Positions 18,375 to 29,223 of a stretch of DNA of 64,000 nt are shown piece by piece (position 1 is the stretch's first letter; the number at the start of each line of letters is the position of its first letter). The notes below the pieces were generated by a model, which was not told where the DNA came from, did no database searches, and was given only the letters and a program-made list of their open reading frames with translations. Source of the DNA: an uncultured Verrucomicrobiota bacterium (GTDB taxonomy: Bacteria; Verrucomicrobiota; Kiritimatiellia; CAIQIC01; Lenti-01). The position numbers and the translations under genes are program-made. Location: assembly GCA_937860055.1 (NCBI GenBank), contig CALMBO010000027.1:186001-250000 (forward strand), written 5' to 3'.

Positions 18375-19336
18375 ATGGCGAATTTCAAATCGAGGAAAGT
18401 GGTGATCGTGGGAGCCGGGGCCGTCGGCTCCGGCTTCGCCTTCGCGCTGGCCCAGTCGGGCATCGCGGAGGAAATCGCGCTGGTGGACGTCAACACCGAC
18501 CTCGCCAAGGGGCAGGCGCTCGACCTCGCCCACGGCGCGCCGTTCTACCGTCCCGTCAACATCCATGCCGACACCGGCCCCGGGGCCTACCGGAACGCCG
18601 CCATCGTCGTCGTCACCGCCGGCAAGGCGCAGGCCGGGCCGGATCAGAGCCGGCTGGAACTCATGCAAATCAACGCCAAGATCGTGACTTCCATCGTCTC
18701 CGACATCCAGTCGGTCAATCCCGAGGCCATCGTGCTGATCGCCACGAATCCCGTGGATATCCTCACGCACGTCGCGCGCCTTCGCACGAACTGGCCGCGC
18801 GGCCGCATCCTGGGCTCGGGCACGGTGCTGGACTCCGCCCGCTTCCGCTGGCTGCTGGCGGAACACTGCGGCATCTCGCCCCAGAACGTCCATGCCTCCA
18901 TCCTCGGCGAGCATGGCGACAGCGAATTCGCGGCCTGGTCGCTCGTCCACGTCGGCGGGCTGCCCATGGACGACTATTGTTCGGTATGCCGCAAATGCGA
19001 CTTCATCCACCGCCGCCCGCAGATCCTCGAACAGGTGCGCCGCTCGGCCTACCACATCATCGGCTACAAAGGTTCCACCAGCTTCGGCGTGGCCATGGCC
19101 CTGGTCCAGATCGTCCGCGCCATCCTCCGCAACGAACGGCGCGTCATGACCGTTTCCGCATCCCTCGAAGGCGAATATGGCCTGAAGAACATCACCCTGG
19201 GAGTTCCCTGCGTGGTGGGCGCCGGCGGCATCGAGGCGATCATCGAGGCCCGCCTGGTTCCCGAGGAGGTCCAGCAGTTGGCCCATTCCGCCCAGATCTT
19301 GAAGGAAAACATCGAAAAGCTCGGACAAGGCACGCC

Positions 19337-19340
<4 letters not shown>
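18375..19340 (+). CDS. ldh: L-lactate dehydrogenase
   Basis: 321 residues. NAD-dependent interconversion of pyruvate and L-lactate. Seen: the Rossmann loop G-A-G-A-V-G-S near residue 14; the substrate loop with A-G-K-A-Q-A-G, where Gln (rather than the Arg of malate dehydrogenase) favours lactate; N-P-V-D-I-L; S-G-T-V-L-D-S-A-R with the substrate-binding Arg; and G-E-H-G-D-S-E with the catalytic His. Full family length. GGAG lies 5 nt before ATG 18375. The stop overlaps the start of a sensor kinase (ATGA), an unusual coupling of a fermentation enzyme to a two-component sensor. Confidence 0.92.
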
Positions 19341-21415
<2,075 letters not shown>

Positions 21416-21441
21416 GTTTCCGCCGCGCCGTCGGCGATGCG

Positions 21442-23181
21442 TCATTCCGCGAAAACGGGTTCGATGACCATGTCCTGCCAGACCGCGCCGGCAAACCCGC
21501 CCCCGGTCCCATGGCGTTCTCCATTGACCCGCCAGCCCTCCACCGGCATAGGCGGTTCAACCTTGATCGATTGCCCGTCGAAATAGGCTCCGGCGTAGGA
21601 GCCGCTTTCCTCGAAACCATCGACCCTCCAGCTCTGTCCGTCCGGGATGCGCAATTCCACGCGATGCGCCGGCCCCGCGTCGAAAAGCCGTTGGAGCCCT
21701 TCCCGGAGGATGTCCGGACGATGGAGGACAAATTCGCGATACTCGTCCGCAAACGACAGGTCGGCCCGGCCAAAGGCCCGGACCAGCTGCTCATAGTGGG
21801 CAATCCGGCCGAACATGAAGTCCTCGGTCAGCCGGTGGTTCAGCATGTCGGTGGCGTAGCGGATGAAACGGACCCGGAAGGCCGGGCTTTCGTCCATGAG
21901 CCGGCCAAAAATCACGGCCCGCGCATCGCCTCCATTTCTCCACGCAACGTATCCAGGATCTCCCTTGCGTTTCATCACCTGTTCCCAGGATTCCTTCTGC
22001 CAGGGTTTCCGATCGCCAGGCTTTCCATACACATCCCATAAGCTGTGATCCATGTCCCAACTGACCCATGACCAACGCGGATTTTCGGCGCGGGAATCCC
22101 ATAAGGCCGCCCCTTGAAATCCGTCCGACGTGCCGCCATAGGCTACCGCCAAAACGGAGGCGGACAGGTTTTCCAGATCGACTTCCTGTTCCACCACCGC
22201 CAAATCCAAGGGGGCCGGAGTCTTCAGCATCCGGATATGGAATGTCCCGTAGGCATCGAAGGATTCCGGTTCCTTGGGCCCCTTCATGATGTACATCAGG
22301 AAATCCTTGTGCCCGATGCGGTTCGCCCAGGCGGCGCGGCCGACATGCTCGGAAAGAAAATAGAGATTGGTCTGGAGTTGCCCGTTCAGCACCAGGAGCA
22401 CGGGCTGCGTGCGGGGAACCGTGCCGCCAAGGCGTTCCACGACATCGAACGCGAGAAGTCCCGCGAAGGGATGCGCCGGGGGCCAGTCGGCATGCACGAC
22501 CAGGCGCGTGACGGGTTCGTTCGAGGCGGTGAAGATCACGCCTTTCTTGAATTCGTTCTCCCCGTATTCCTCCCGGAAATGCAATCGGAGGCTATGCGTT
22601 TGGCCTGGCTCGCGGCTCCTCCCTCCATGCAGGCGAAGGCCGGCGGCCGTGGAAAACAGTTTCTTCCCATCCGCATAATAGGCCATGGCGGCCGGCCGCT
22701 CCCATTCGCGCCCGTGACCCATGAAGTTGGCATAGATCCCCCACTCGTCTCCGGTCAGATCCCGTTCGTCGATGCGGATGGAAACCAAAGGCCAGCCCTC
22801 GCGGAAATGGCCGGGCTGGACAAGAGGATCGGACAGGTCGGCCCGGACGGCCAGATCCTCGACCCAGCGGGGATTCGCCATGTACAACATGTCCCCCACC
22901 ACCCGTTTCTTCTGGAACAAACTGGCATTCAGCGGCGTCTCGCGATAATCGGACGGCTTGTACAGAAGATTGTCGTTCCGGACCGGCTTGACCAGCCGAA
23001 GGTGGCGAAACACTCGGCCGACCGTTCCCCGGTTCAGCATCGCGGTAGGAACGGAGGGTTTTCTCAAAGCATCGCGCAAGGGCCGGAAGCGTTCGGCACG
23101 CTCGGCCCACATTCCCAACGCCAGAAGCACCCCCAGCGCGGCGGAAATCAGGAAAACATCCCTGGCGCGGCCTTGAAACAT
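21442..23181 (-). CDS. CotH-kinase family membrane-anchored protein
   Basis: 579 residues. One N-terminal membrane helix (about 8-26) and a large extracytoplasmic part with CotH-like features: G-L-R-L-H-G-G near residue 190, L-V-L-N-G-Q-L-Q-T-N-L-Y-F-L-S-E-H, and W-V-S-W-D-M-D-H-S-L-W, matching the W-x-W-D-x-D core of CotH kinases. A beta-rich C-terminal tail follows. Characterised CotH proteins phosphorylate spore-coat proteins; the target here is unknown. Its ATG overlaps the stop of the DUF4956 gene by 1 nt. CotH, DUF4956 and VTC genes often travel together, so the three probably form one envelope-associated system. Confidence 0.8.
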   Translation of the reverse strand: MFQGRARDVFLISAALGVLLALGMWAERAERFRPLRDALRKPSVPTAMLNRGTVGRVFRHLRLVKPVRNDNLLYKPSDYRETPLNASLFQKKRVVGDMLYMANPRWVEDLAVRADLSDPLVQPGHFREGWPLVSIRIDERDLTGDEWGIYANFMGHGREWERPAAMAYYADGKKLFSTAAGLRLHGGRSREPGQTHSLRLHFREEYGENEFKKGVIFTASNEPVTRLVVHADWPPAHPFAGLLAFDVVERLGGTVPRTQPVLLVLNGQLQTNLYFLSEHVGRAAWANRIGHKDFLMYIMKGPKEPESFDAYGTFHIRMLKTPAPLDLAVVEQEVDLENLSASVLAVAYGGTSDGFQGAALWDSRAENPRWSWVSWDMDHSLWDVYGKPGDRKPWQKESWEQVMKRKGDPGYVAWRNGGDARAVIFGRLMDESPAFRVRFIRYATDMLNHRLTEDFMFGRIAHYEQLVRAFGRADLSFADEYREFVLHRPDILREGLQRLFDAGPAHRVELRIPDGQSWRVDGFEESGSYAGAYFDGQSIKVEPPMPVEGWRVNGERHGTGGGFAGAVWQDMVIEPVFAE

Positions 23182-23882
23182 CAGACTTCAGGCGTGCGGT
23201 GGAAGAATACCTGCGCCCGGGCGCCGGGGACCAGTTTCTCCAGTTCAGGCAATTGGGCCGCGATCTGTTCGCCGGATTCCGCGAATCCCCAGGAAACATG
23301 CGCCTCTTCGCCGACGTGGGCCACGCTTTCCAGCCGGGCCCGCGGCAGACGGGCGCGCACGCCTTCCAAAAAGGCGGCGGCCTGGGTTTCATAGGCGGAG
23401 CCGGGCAGCGTGATGACCAGCAGCCCGTCCTGCCGGCGGGCCGACAGGAAACCGCGGAACAGGGCCTGGAGCAGGAGGCCTCCCACCGCCACCACCAGGA
23501 TGATGCCGAGGAACTGGATGTTGAACGTGGCGCAGCACAGGGCCATGGCTACCACCAGGATGATGAAACCGATCTCCTCCGGCTCCTTGATCGGCGTGCG
23601 GAAGCGCACGATCGACAGGGCGCCGAGCAGTCCCAGCGAAAGCGGCAGGGAGAATTGGATGGTGATGAAGATCGCCGTGATCGAAACCCCCAGCAGCGGG
23701 AAGGCGCGGTGCACCATGCTGCCGGTCGTCCGGTTCTGGTAGAAGCGGACGTAGAGGAAGGAAATGAAAAGGGAGCATGCCAGCGAGACGCCGACGGCCG
23801 CGAGGAAGGGTCCGAACCCGATTTCCTGCATTTTCTGGCCGCCCAGATCGGCCAGTTTGTTCATCCATTCCGATGTGTTCAT
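23181..23882 (-). CDS. DUF4956 membrane protein
   Basis: 233 residues with four likely membrane helices (about 22-130) and a cytoplasmic C-terminal domain. The S-I-V-R-F-R-T-P-I-K-E-P-E-E motif between helices is the hallmark of DUF4956. Start 23882 has AAGGAG about 5 nt upstream, so the longer reading from 23906 is not needed. The function is unknown. It lies between a VTC-domain polymerase gene and a CotH-kinase gene, consistent with a role linked to polyphosphate or phosphotransfer at the membrane. Confidence 0.82.
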   Translation of the reverse strand: MNTSEWMNKLADLGGQKMQEIGFGPFLAAVGVSLACSLFISFLYVRFYQNRTTGSMVHRAFPLLGVSITAIFITIQFSLPLSLGLLGALSIVRFRTPIKEPEEIGFIILVVAMALCCATFNIQFLGIILVVAVGGLLLQALFRGFLSARRQDGLLVITLPGSAYETQAAAFLEGVRARLPRARLESVAHVGEEAHVSWGFAESGEQIAAQLPELEKLVPGARAQVFFHRTPEV

Positions 23883-23898
23883 GTCTTCTCCTTGTGTT

Positions 23899-24639
23899 TC
23901 AATCATCGCCGCCCGCCCGGACGATCCGCTGGTCCATGCATTGCTGGAATTTCGAAAAGGACTGGCGCCGGCACCCCAGCGCGATCAGGGGGTGGAGAGT
24001 GGCCGGCAGGCGCTCCGTCGCCCCCTTCACCTCGAAGACGCCTTCGGAAATGGGCAGGCCATGCGCCGCCCTTCCCCACTGGCCATGGACCCGCACCGGG
24101 CGGATGTCGTGGTCAAGGCAGATGCGCGTTCCTGTCGCCGCCTCGACATAGCGGCGGCGGCGATATTCCAGACATGCCACCGGGAACAAAGGACCGCCGA
24201 AACGGAAGCCGGCTTCCGCCGCCAGGCGGTTGACCTCCAGGAGGCGGACATCCTCGAGGGTTAGCCGGGCGGTCGTCTCCGCCATCCAATCCAGGCGGCG
24301 GCGATACTTCTTCCGGCTGCTGCCGATCCGCTGCTTCACTTCCAGATAGACCGCCCCGGACGGCTCTCCGGTTGCCCAGTCTCCGTACCAGCGCAGGCGC
24401 ACCTTGGTTTTCAGGTAGTCGCTGTTGACTTTTTCGTCCAGCAGGACATTTCCCCGCATATCGAAGTAGATGCTGGATATCCGGCCGGCGGCGAACACGG
24501 GATCCGGCCGGCAACGCCGGTCCAGCCATTCCCGGAACAGCCGGGACCGGCTGTTGGGAAACACATATTTCAGCTCGCGCTGGAGGGCCGGCATGGGAGG
24601 AACCAACATGCTCCCCATCATACGGCCTGCCCCCCGCAT
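23899..24639 (-). CDS. VTC-domain polyphosphate polymerase-like protein
   Basis: 246 residues, a stand-alone VTC catalytic domain without SPX. It shows the tunnel-fold pattern: R-E-L-K-Y near the N-terminus, S-I-Y-F-D, K-T-K-V-R-L-R-W-Y (basic substrate-binding strand), L-E-V-K-Q-R, C-L-E-Y-R-R-R-R-Y, R-I-C-L-D, and a late E-V-K. In yeast Vtc4 this domain makes polyphosphate from ATP and similar basic residues line its tunnel. The start at 24639 has GGAG 6 nt upstream; internal Met codons at 24621, 24609 and 24594 are possible. It is the first gene of the VTC-DUF4956-CotH operon. Confidence 0.78.
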   Translation of the reverse strand: MRGAGRMMGSMLVPPMPALQRELKYVFPNSRSRLFREWLDRRCRPDPVFAAGRISSIYFDMRGNVLLDEKVNSDYLKTKVRLRWYGDWATGEPSGAVYLEVKQRIGSSRKKYRRRLDWMAETTARLTLEDVRLLEVNRLAAEAGFRFGGPLFPVACLEYRRRRYVEAATGTRICLDHDIRPVRVHGQWGRAAHGLPISEGVFEVKGATERLPATLHPLIALGCRRQSFSKFQQCMDQRIVRAGGDD

Positions 24640-24690
24640 GTCCAGCTCCGGAAGCGGATCCGGCCTGGAGTATAGGTTTCGCGCCCTTTG

Positions 24691-24800
24691 GTCATGTTGA
24701 GCGGAGGCGCACCGCGCCGGAGTCGAAACATCTCGGCTTCACGGCCACGGACAGCCGGTTGATGGAGGCCGAGATCTCTCGACGGACTCGGGATGACAAC
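24691..24800. repeat. Imperfect long inverted repeat (MITE- or REP-like)
   Basis: The left arm (24691-24736) and the reverse complement of the right arm (24767-24800) share the order GTCAT, TTGAG or CCGAG, GTCGA, then ATCTCGGC. The element fills the gap between the VTC gene and the end of the Ehr operon and has no coding potential I would trust. The arms are diverged, so it is an old copy. Similar interspersed sequences occur in many bacterial genomes. It could also act as a bidirectional transcription stop. Confidence 0.55.
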
Positions 24801-24812
24801 TCGAAACCGGCC

Positions 24813-25580
24813 CTAACGGCGTTCTTCGAGGCGTCCCAGCAGGCGCAGCAACCCATCGAGGATCGTGACGGGATGCGGCGGACAGCCGGGGATGAAGAGG
24901 TCGACCGGAACAATGGACTCCGCGCCGTTGCGCACCTCGGCATGGCCCGCATAGGGTCCGCCCGAAATCGCGCAGGAACCCACGGCGATCACGATCCGGG
25001 GATCGGGCAGGGCTTCGTAGGTCTTCTTCAGCGCCAGCGCCATGTTCTCCGTCACCGGGCCGGTGATGAGCAATCCGTCGGCATGCCGGGGCGAGGCCAC
25101 GAACTGGATGCCGAAGCGGCCGAGATCGAAGACGATGGTGCCGAGCACGTTGGTATCAGCCTCGCAGGCGTTGCACCCCCCCGCGCTCACCTGCCGCAGT
25201 TTCAGTGACCGGCCGAAGAGGCTCTTCATTTTCGCATCGAGGGCTTCGGCCAGCTTGCGCTCGCCCGCTCCGGCCACGAGGTCTTCACGCCGGCGAACCG
25301 CCAGCCGATGGTCCTTTGTGAAGCGGATCGCCCCATGCGGGCAGGCCGCCGCGCAATCGCCGCAGAAAAGGCACTTGCCCAGATCGATCTGCAGGCCGCC
25401 ATTCCCGGCGGAGAGAGCATCCACCGGACACGCCGCGATGCATTCCGCGCACCCTCCGGGACATTTCTCCGGCGCCAGCACCGGCGCGCCCCGGAAGCGG
25501 TCGGGAATCGCCGGGGGCTTCGCCGGATAAGCCACCGTCCGGTGTTTCTGGCGCAGGCGTTGGATGAGCGCGCGGATCAT
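24813..25580 (-). CDS. Ehr/Hyf-type small subunit fused to a two-cluster ferredoxin domain (EhrS-like)
   Basis: 255 residues. The N-terminal half is a ferredoxin domain with two 4Fe-4S motifs: Cys40, 44, 47, 51 and Cys70, 73, 76, 80. The C-terminal half is the NuoB/HyfI-type subunit with all four ligands of the proximal 4Fe-4S cluster: Cys136, Cys139, Cys203 and Cys233 (I-P-G-C-P-P-H-P). It thus combines what HyfH and HyfI do in group 4 hydrogenases, passing electrons from a soluble donor to the membrane part. The start overlaps the large-subunit stop by 4 nt. It is the last gene of a six-gene membrane-complex operon. Confidence 0.88.
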   Translation of the reverse strand: MIRALIQRLRQKHRTVAYPAKPPAIPDRFRGAPVLAPEKCPGGCAECIAACPVDALSAGNGGLQIDLGKCLFCGDCAAACPHGAIRFTKDHRLAVRRREDLVAGAGERKLAEALDAKMKSLFGRSLKLRQVSAGGCNACEADTNVLGTIVFDLGRFGIQFVASPRHADGLLITGPVTENMALALKKTYEALPDPRIVIAVGSCAISGGPYAGHAEVRNGAESIVPVDLFIPGCPPHPVTILDGLLRLLGRLEERR

Positions 25581-27091
25581 AGGTCGTGCCCGCAGTACGA
25601 AAGGTTGAAACTCTTGTTGCAAAGCGGGAAATCCGATATTTCCTGGTTGCGCAGCGCCAGGGCCAGCCCCATCCAGTTGTGGAACGAGGGATCCACCACC
25701 TTGTAGCGCGCGAAGCGCCCCTCGGCATCCGTCGTCGCCACATGGGCGATTTCCCCTCGCCAGCCTTCCTGGAGCGAAACCACGGACGAACCGGGCGCCA
25801 GGGGGCCGCAGGATGCGCGGACGGCGCCCCCCGGAAGCGAGGCGAGCTGACCGCGGATGAATTCGACCGACCGCTGGATCTCCAGCCAGCGCACATAGGC
25901 GCGGGCGAACACGTCGCCGCTGTCGAAAGCCGAAAGCGGCAGCTGCGCGAAACGATAGATGCCCGACGGGAAATCGCGGCGGATATCGATCTCGCTCCCG
26001 CACGCCCGCGCCGCCGGACCGACCAGTCCCAGTTCGATGGCCGTTTCCATGGAAAGCGCGCCCGTGTTCTCGAACCGCGACATCACGGAAGCCGTCTCCC
26101 ACAGCAGGTTCACCGCGCCGGCCACGTCGCGGAACGCGGCATCCAGCCGCTGCCGCAATTCGGCGAGCAAGGCGGCGTCCACATCGAACGCGGTTCCTCC
26201 CGGCCGCACGAAGCCGCGCCCGAAGCGGCTGCCGCACAGCAGGGCGGTCATGTTCAGGAAATCGCCGCGCAGGCGCCCGCAGAAGGAAGATGTCGGCAGG
26301 AAACCGATGTCGCCCGCCAGCGCACCGAGATCGCCCGTGTGGTTGGCCAGCCGTTCCAGCTCGAGGGCGACCGCCCGCAGGGCTTGCGCGCGCGCAGGCA
26401 CGCGGCATCCGGCCAGCGTTTCCAGCGCGTGTACATAGGCCAGCGAATGGCCAATGGTGGTATCGCCCGCCAGGGTTTCCATGTGGTGGATGGTCCGCGG
26501 ATGCGGACCTCCCGTCAGCGCGCGCTCGATGCCGCGATGCTGGTAGCCCAGCGAAATCTCCAGATGCAGGACCTGCTCGCCATGGCACTGGAAGCGGAAA
26601 TGCCCCGGTTCGATGATGCCCGCATGCACCGGCCCCACCGCCACTTCGTGGATGCCTTCGCCTCCGACCCGGAAGAAATCCATCACGGAAGGCGCCGGAG
26701 CGGCCTGTTCCGTCCGTCCCCAGGCGTCGCGCCCCGGACGACAGGACCGGTGGAAGCGGAGAGGCTTGAGCCAGGGATGCCCGACGGGCTTCACCCCCCA
26801 CTGCTCGGCGATCTCCCGTTCGAATCCCCCTGCCTGCGGGCAATCCGGCGTCAATGCCGGGTAGGATTCCCCCGGATCCGCCGCCACGGCGCGCAATTCG
26901 CCGGCGCTGTCGTCGGCCACGATGGCCACCAGGCGGACCGCATCGGCCGGCAAGGGAGTGCCATGGAATGCGACGATCCGGCACCCTTCCGCGACGGCGC
27001 CAAGGACCGAGCTCCGGAAGGAATCGACCGGCACCACGGGAATCTGTGCGGCGGGGATCTTCTCCAAATGGCGGAAGACCAGCATGCTCAT
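25577..27091 (-). CDS. Ehr-type large subunit (NuoCD/HyfG-like) lacking NiFe ligands
   Basis: 504 residues. A NuoC-like front (about 1-135) is fused to a NuoD/hydrogenase-large-subunit part. The family helix motif L-G-Y-Q-H-R-G-I-E-R is at 181-190. Where group 4 hydrogenases have E-R-V-C-G-I-C, this protein reads E205-T-L-A-G-D-T, so both cysteines are replaced (Ala208, Thr211). At the extreme C-terminus, where hydrogenases have D-P-C-x2-C, it reads N-L-S498-Y-C-G501. It therefore should not bind a NiFe centre. This matches energy-converting-hydrogenase-related (Ehr) complexes, whose substrate is unknown. The protein ends right after the remnant motif, with no cleaved tail. It overlaps both neighbours by 4 nt. 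Confidence 0.88.
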   Translation of the reverse strand: MSMLVFRHLEKIPAAQIPVVPVDSFRSSVLGAVAEGCRIVAFHGTPLPADAVRLVAIVADDSAGELRAVAADPGESYPALTPDCPQAGGFEREIAEQWGVKPVGHPWLKPLRFHRSCRPGRDAWGRTEQAAPAPSVMDFFRVGGEGIHEVAVGPVHAGIIEPGHFRFQCHGEQVLHLEISLGYQHRGIERALTGGPHPRTIHHMETLAGDTTIGHSLAYVHALETLAGCRVPARAQALRAVALELERLANHTGDLGALAGDIGFLPTSSFCGRLRGDFLNMTALLCGSRFGRGFVRPGGTAFDVDAALLAELRQRLDAAFRDVAGAVNLLWETASVMSRFENTGALSMETAIELGLVGPAARACGSEIDIRRDFPSGIYRFAQLPLSAFDSGDVFARAYVRWLEIQRSVEFIRGQLASLPGGAVRASCGPLAPGSSVVSLQEGWRGEIAHVATTDAEGRFARYKVVDPSFHNWMGLALALRNQEISDFPLCNKSFNLSYCGHDL

Positions 27092-28569
27092 GGGGCGCCT
27101 CCTCCGGACAGGCGGGCCGCTTGCTCCAGAACCGAGGCCCATCCATGCGGAATCCAAAGCCCCAGTCCCAGAGAAACCGCCAGCAGCACAAACGAAGGCA
27201 GCACGGCAGATGCACGCTCCCGTCCGGCGACCACCCCTTCCGGAACCCGGCCCAGCGCCATGCCGAGGAAGGCCCTGGACATGCCGGCAAAGGCGATGGC
27301 CAGCGCCACCAGGGCGGCGATGGCCAGCGCGATGCGCCCCTGCGCGAAAGCCTCCCGGAGCATGGTGAATTCGCTGGCGAACGTGCCGAATGGAGGCATG
27401 CCGGTGATGGCGAAAAGCCCCGCCAGCCACAGCCATCCGCTGGCCGGCAACAGGCGGATGGCTCCGCCCACGCGGGCGATGGATTTCGTCCGATAGGCGG
27501 CGAGGAAATTCCCGGCCAGCAGGAAGAGCGCCGCCTTCACCACGGAATGGTTCACGGCGTGGAGCATCGCGCCGAACATCGCCGCGCCGCCGATCCCGGC
27601 GCCCAGTGCGAGCAGGCCCATGTGTTCCATGCTCGAATAGGCCAGCATGCGCTTGTAGTCGGGCTGGTTGGCGATGAAGGCCGCCGCCAGCCCCATCGAC
27701 AGGATTCCGAATCCCGCAAGCAACTGGCCGCTGAAATCGCCCAGGCCCGCCGCCACGCAGATCGAATGGGCGCGCAGGATGCCCAGGAAGGCGCAATTGA
27801 GCAGCGCGCCGGACAGCAGCGCGGAGACGGGCGACGGGGCCTCGCTATGGGCATCGGGAAGCCAGGTGTGCATCGGTGCCAGGCCCATCTTGGTTCCATA
27901 GCCGACCAGCAGGAACACGAAGGCGGCCTTCAGCCAGGGCGCCTGCATCCGCGCCCCGCGCGCGACCAGGTCCGGCACGAGCAGCGTGCCGTGCGCGCCG
28001 CCGGGCGCCGCCGATGCCACCACGACCAGGAAATTGCCCAGCAAGGCGAGCGCGATGCCCACCGAGCAGACCAGGAGATACTTCCACGTCGCCTCCAGGG
28101 AACTGGGCTGGCGATGGAAGTAGATCAACGGCGCCGTGGCCAGGGTGGTTGCTTCCACGGCCACCCAGAGGAGGCCCAGGTGCTGGCTCGAAACCACCAG
28201 CGTCATCGTCGAGAGGAAGACGAGCAGGCAGGCGGTGAATACCGCTTCGGGCGCGTTCACGAACACGGAGCCCGTGTCCTCCTCGGTCTGGCGGCCGCGC
28301 GCGGCGCGCCCCTGTCCGAGGCTGTGCGATGCATAGATCGCCGCCGCCAGGAACAACAGGCTCGTGATCCCCAGGAACAGCCGTCCCGCCGCGTCGAGTC
28401 CCACCCAGGCGCCCGGCGCCGCCGTCCCCGGCGAAACCCAACAGGCGGCGGTCAGCGCCGAATGGATCGCCGCCGTCGCGACAAGCAATCGGCGGCGCGG
28501 CCGGTCCGGACGGATCAACATGGCCGCCAGCGCGGACAGCAGCGGGATGAAAACCAGCGCCAGGATCAT
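27088..28569 (-). CDS. Ehr/HyfF-like antiporter-type membrane subunit (EhrD-like)
   Basis: 493 residues, about 14 membrane helices, of the NuoL/M/N-MrpD family. Typical blocks: W-V-A-V-E-A-T-T-L with the conserved helix-5 Glu near residue 145, G-T-K-M-G-L-A-P-M-H-T-W-L-P-D-A-H-S-E-A-P-S near residue 235 with the helix-7 Lys, and M-L-A-Y-S-S-M-E-H-M-G near residue 315. These residues form the proton or sodium path in complex I-like machines. The stop overlaps the large-subunit start and the start overlaps the stop of the HyfE-like gene, each by 4 nt. Confidence 0.88.
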   Translation of the reverse strand: MILALVFIPLLSALAAMLIRPDRPRRRLLVATAAIHSALTAACWVSPGTAAPGAWVGLDAAGRLFLGITSLLFLAAAIYASHSLGQGRAARGRQTEEDTGSVFVNAPEAVFTACLLVFLSTMTLVVSSQHLGLLWVAVEATTLATAPLIYFHRQPSSLEATWKYLLVCSVGIALALLGNFLVVVASAAPGGAHGTLLVPDLVARGARMQAPWLKAAFVFLLVGYGTKMGLAPMHTWLPDAHSEAPSPVSALLSGALLNCAFLGILRAHSICVAAGLGDFSGQLLAGFGILSMGLAAAFIANQPDYKRMLAYSSMEHMGLLALGAGIGGAAMFGAMLHAVNHSVVKAALFLLAGNFLAAYRTKSIARVGGAIRLLPASGWLWLAGLFAITGMPPFGTFASEFTMLREAFAQGRIALAIAALVALAIAFAGMSRAFLGMALGRVPEGVVAGRERASAVLPSFVLLAVSLGLGLWIPHGWASVLEQAARLSGGGAP

Positions 28570-29219
28570 GGCGGGCCCTCTTTCAGCGCCGCCAGCTGGT
28601 CCGAATCGATATGGTCGAACTCGCGGTTGATGTGGAAGACGATGATGCCCATGACGAACACCGCCACGAAGATATCCAGCAGCACTCCCAGCTCCACCAG
28701 CAGCGGCATGGCCTCCACCAGGACCATGCCCAGCGTGAAGATCCCGTTTTCCATCGCGATGTAGCCCAGCACCTGCGTGATCGCCTTCCGGCGCGCCACG
28801 ATCAGGAACAGGCCCGTCCACACCGTGAACAGGCCCGCCGGCACCAGCAGCAGCGAAGCCGCCTCCCAGGGCAGGGACAGGCGCGCCCCGGACCAGAAGG
28901 AAAGCGCCAGAACCCCCACCCCGATCAGCAGGGACGAAATATAGCCGACGAACGGTTCGATCTCGCGGTTGGCATTGGTCTCGCGCAAGGCCCGGTTCAT
29001 CAAGGAGGGGAAGACAAAGCCCTTGAGCAGCGCGCTGCCGGCGCCCAGCAGGACCGCATGCCAGACGACCCCCTGGCTGTGCGCCAGCATGGGCAGCAAT
29101 CCGAGCGCCAGTCCTTGCAAGGCGACAAAGCGGATGGCGTTCTTGAGCCGGCTCGATCCGAGGAGGATCAGGTCCGTCAAGACCAGGAAAATCAGGATGC
29201 TGTCGATGGCGTTGTTCAT
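28566..29219 (-). CDS. Ehr/HyfE-like membrane subunit (EhrC-like)
   Basis: 217 residues, about seven helices. The C-terminal part has the NuoK-like signature around V-L-G-Y-I-A-M-E-N-G-I-F-T-L-G, including the conserved membrane Glu, then F-V-M-G-I-I-V-F-H-I-N. This agrees with HyfE, which carries a NuoK-type fold. The ATG lies 4 nt downstream of the stop of the HyfC-like gene and the stop overlaps the next start. It contributes a half-channel to ion translocation in the complex. Confidence 0.85.
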   Translation of the reverse strand: MNNAIDSILIFLVLTDLILLGSSRLKNAIRFVALQGLALGLLPMLAHSQGVVWHAVLLGAGSALLKGFVFPSLMNRALRETNANREIEPFVGYISSLLIGVGVLALSFWSGARLSLPWEAASLLLVPAGLFTVWTGLFLIVARRKAITQVLGYIAMENGIFTLGMVLVEAMPLLVELGVLLDIFVAVFVMGIIVFHINREFDHIDSDQLAALKEGPP

Positions 29220-29223
29220 GCAG

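Noticed and set aside
24813-27290. Single 825-residue frame spanning small and large Ehr subunits
   Set aside because: Only the part from 25580 onward matches a protein family; the rest is an out-of-frame shadow of the large subunit.
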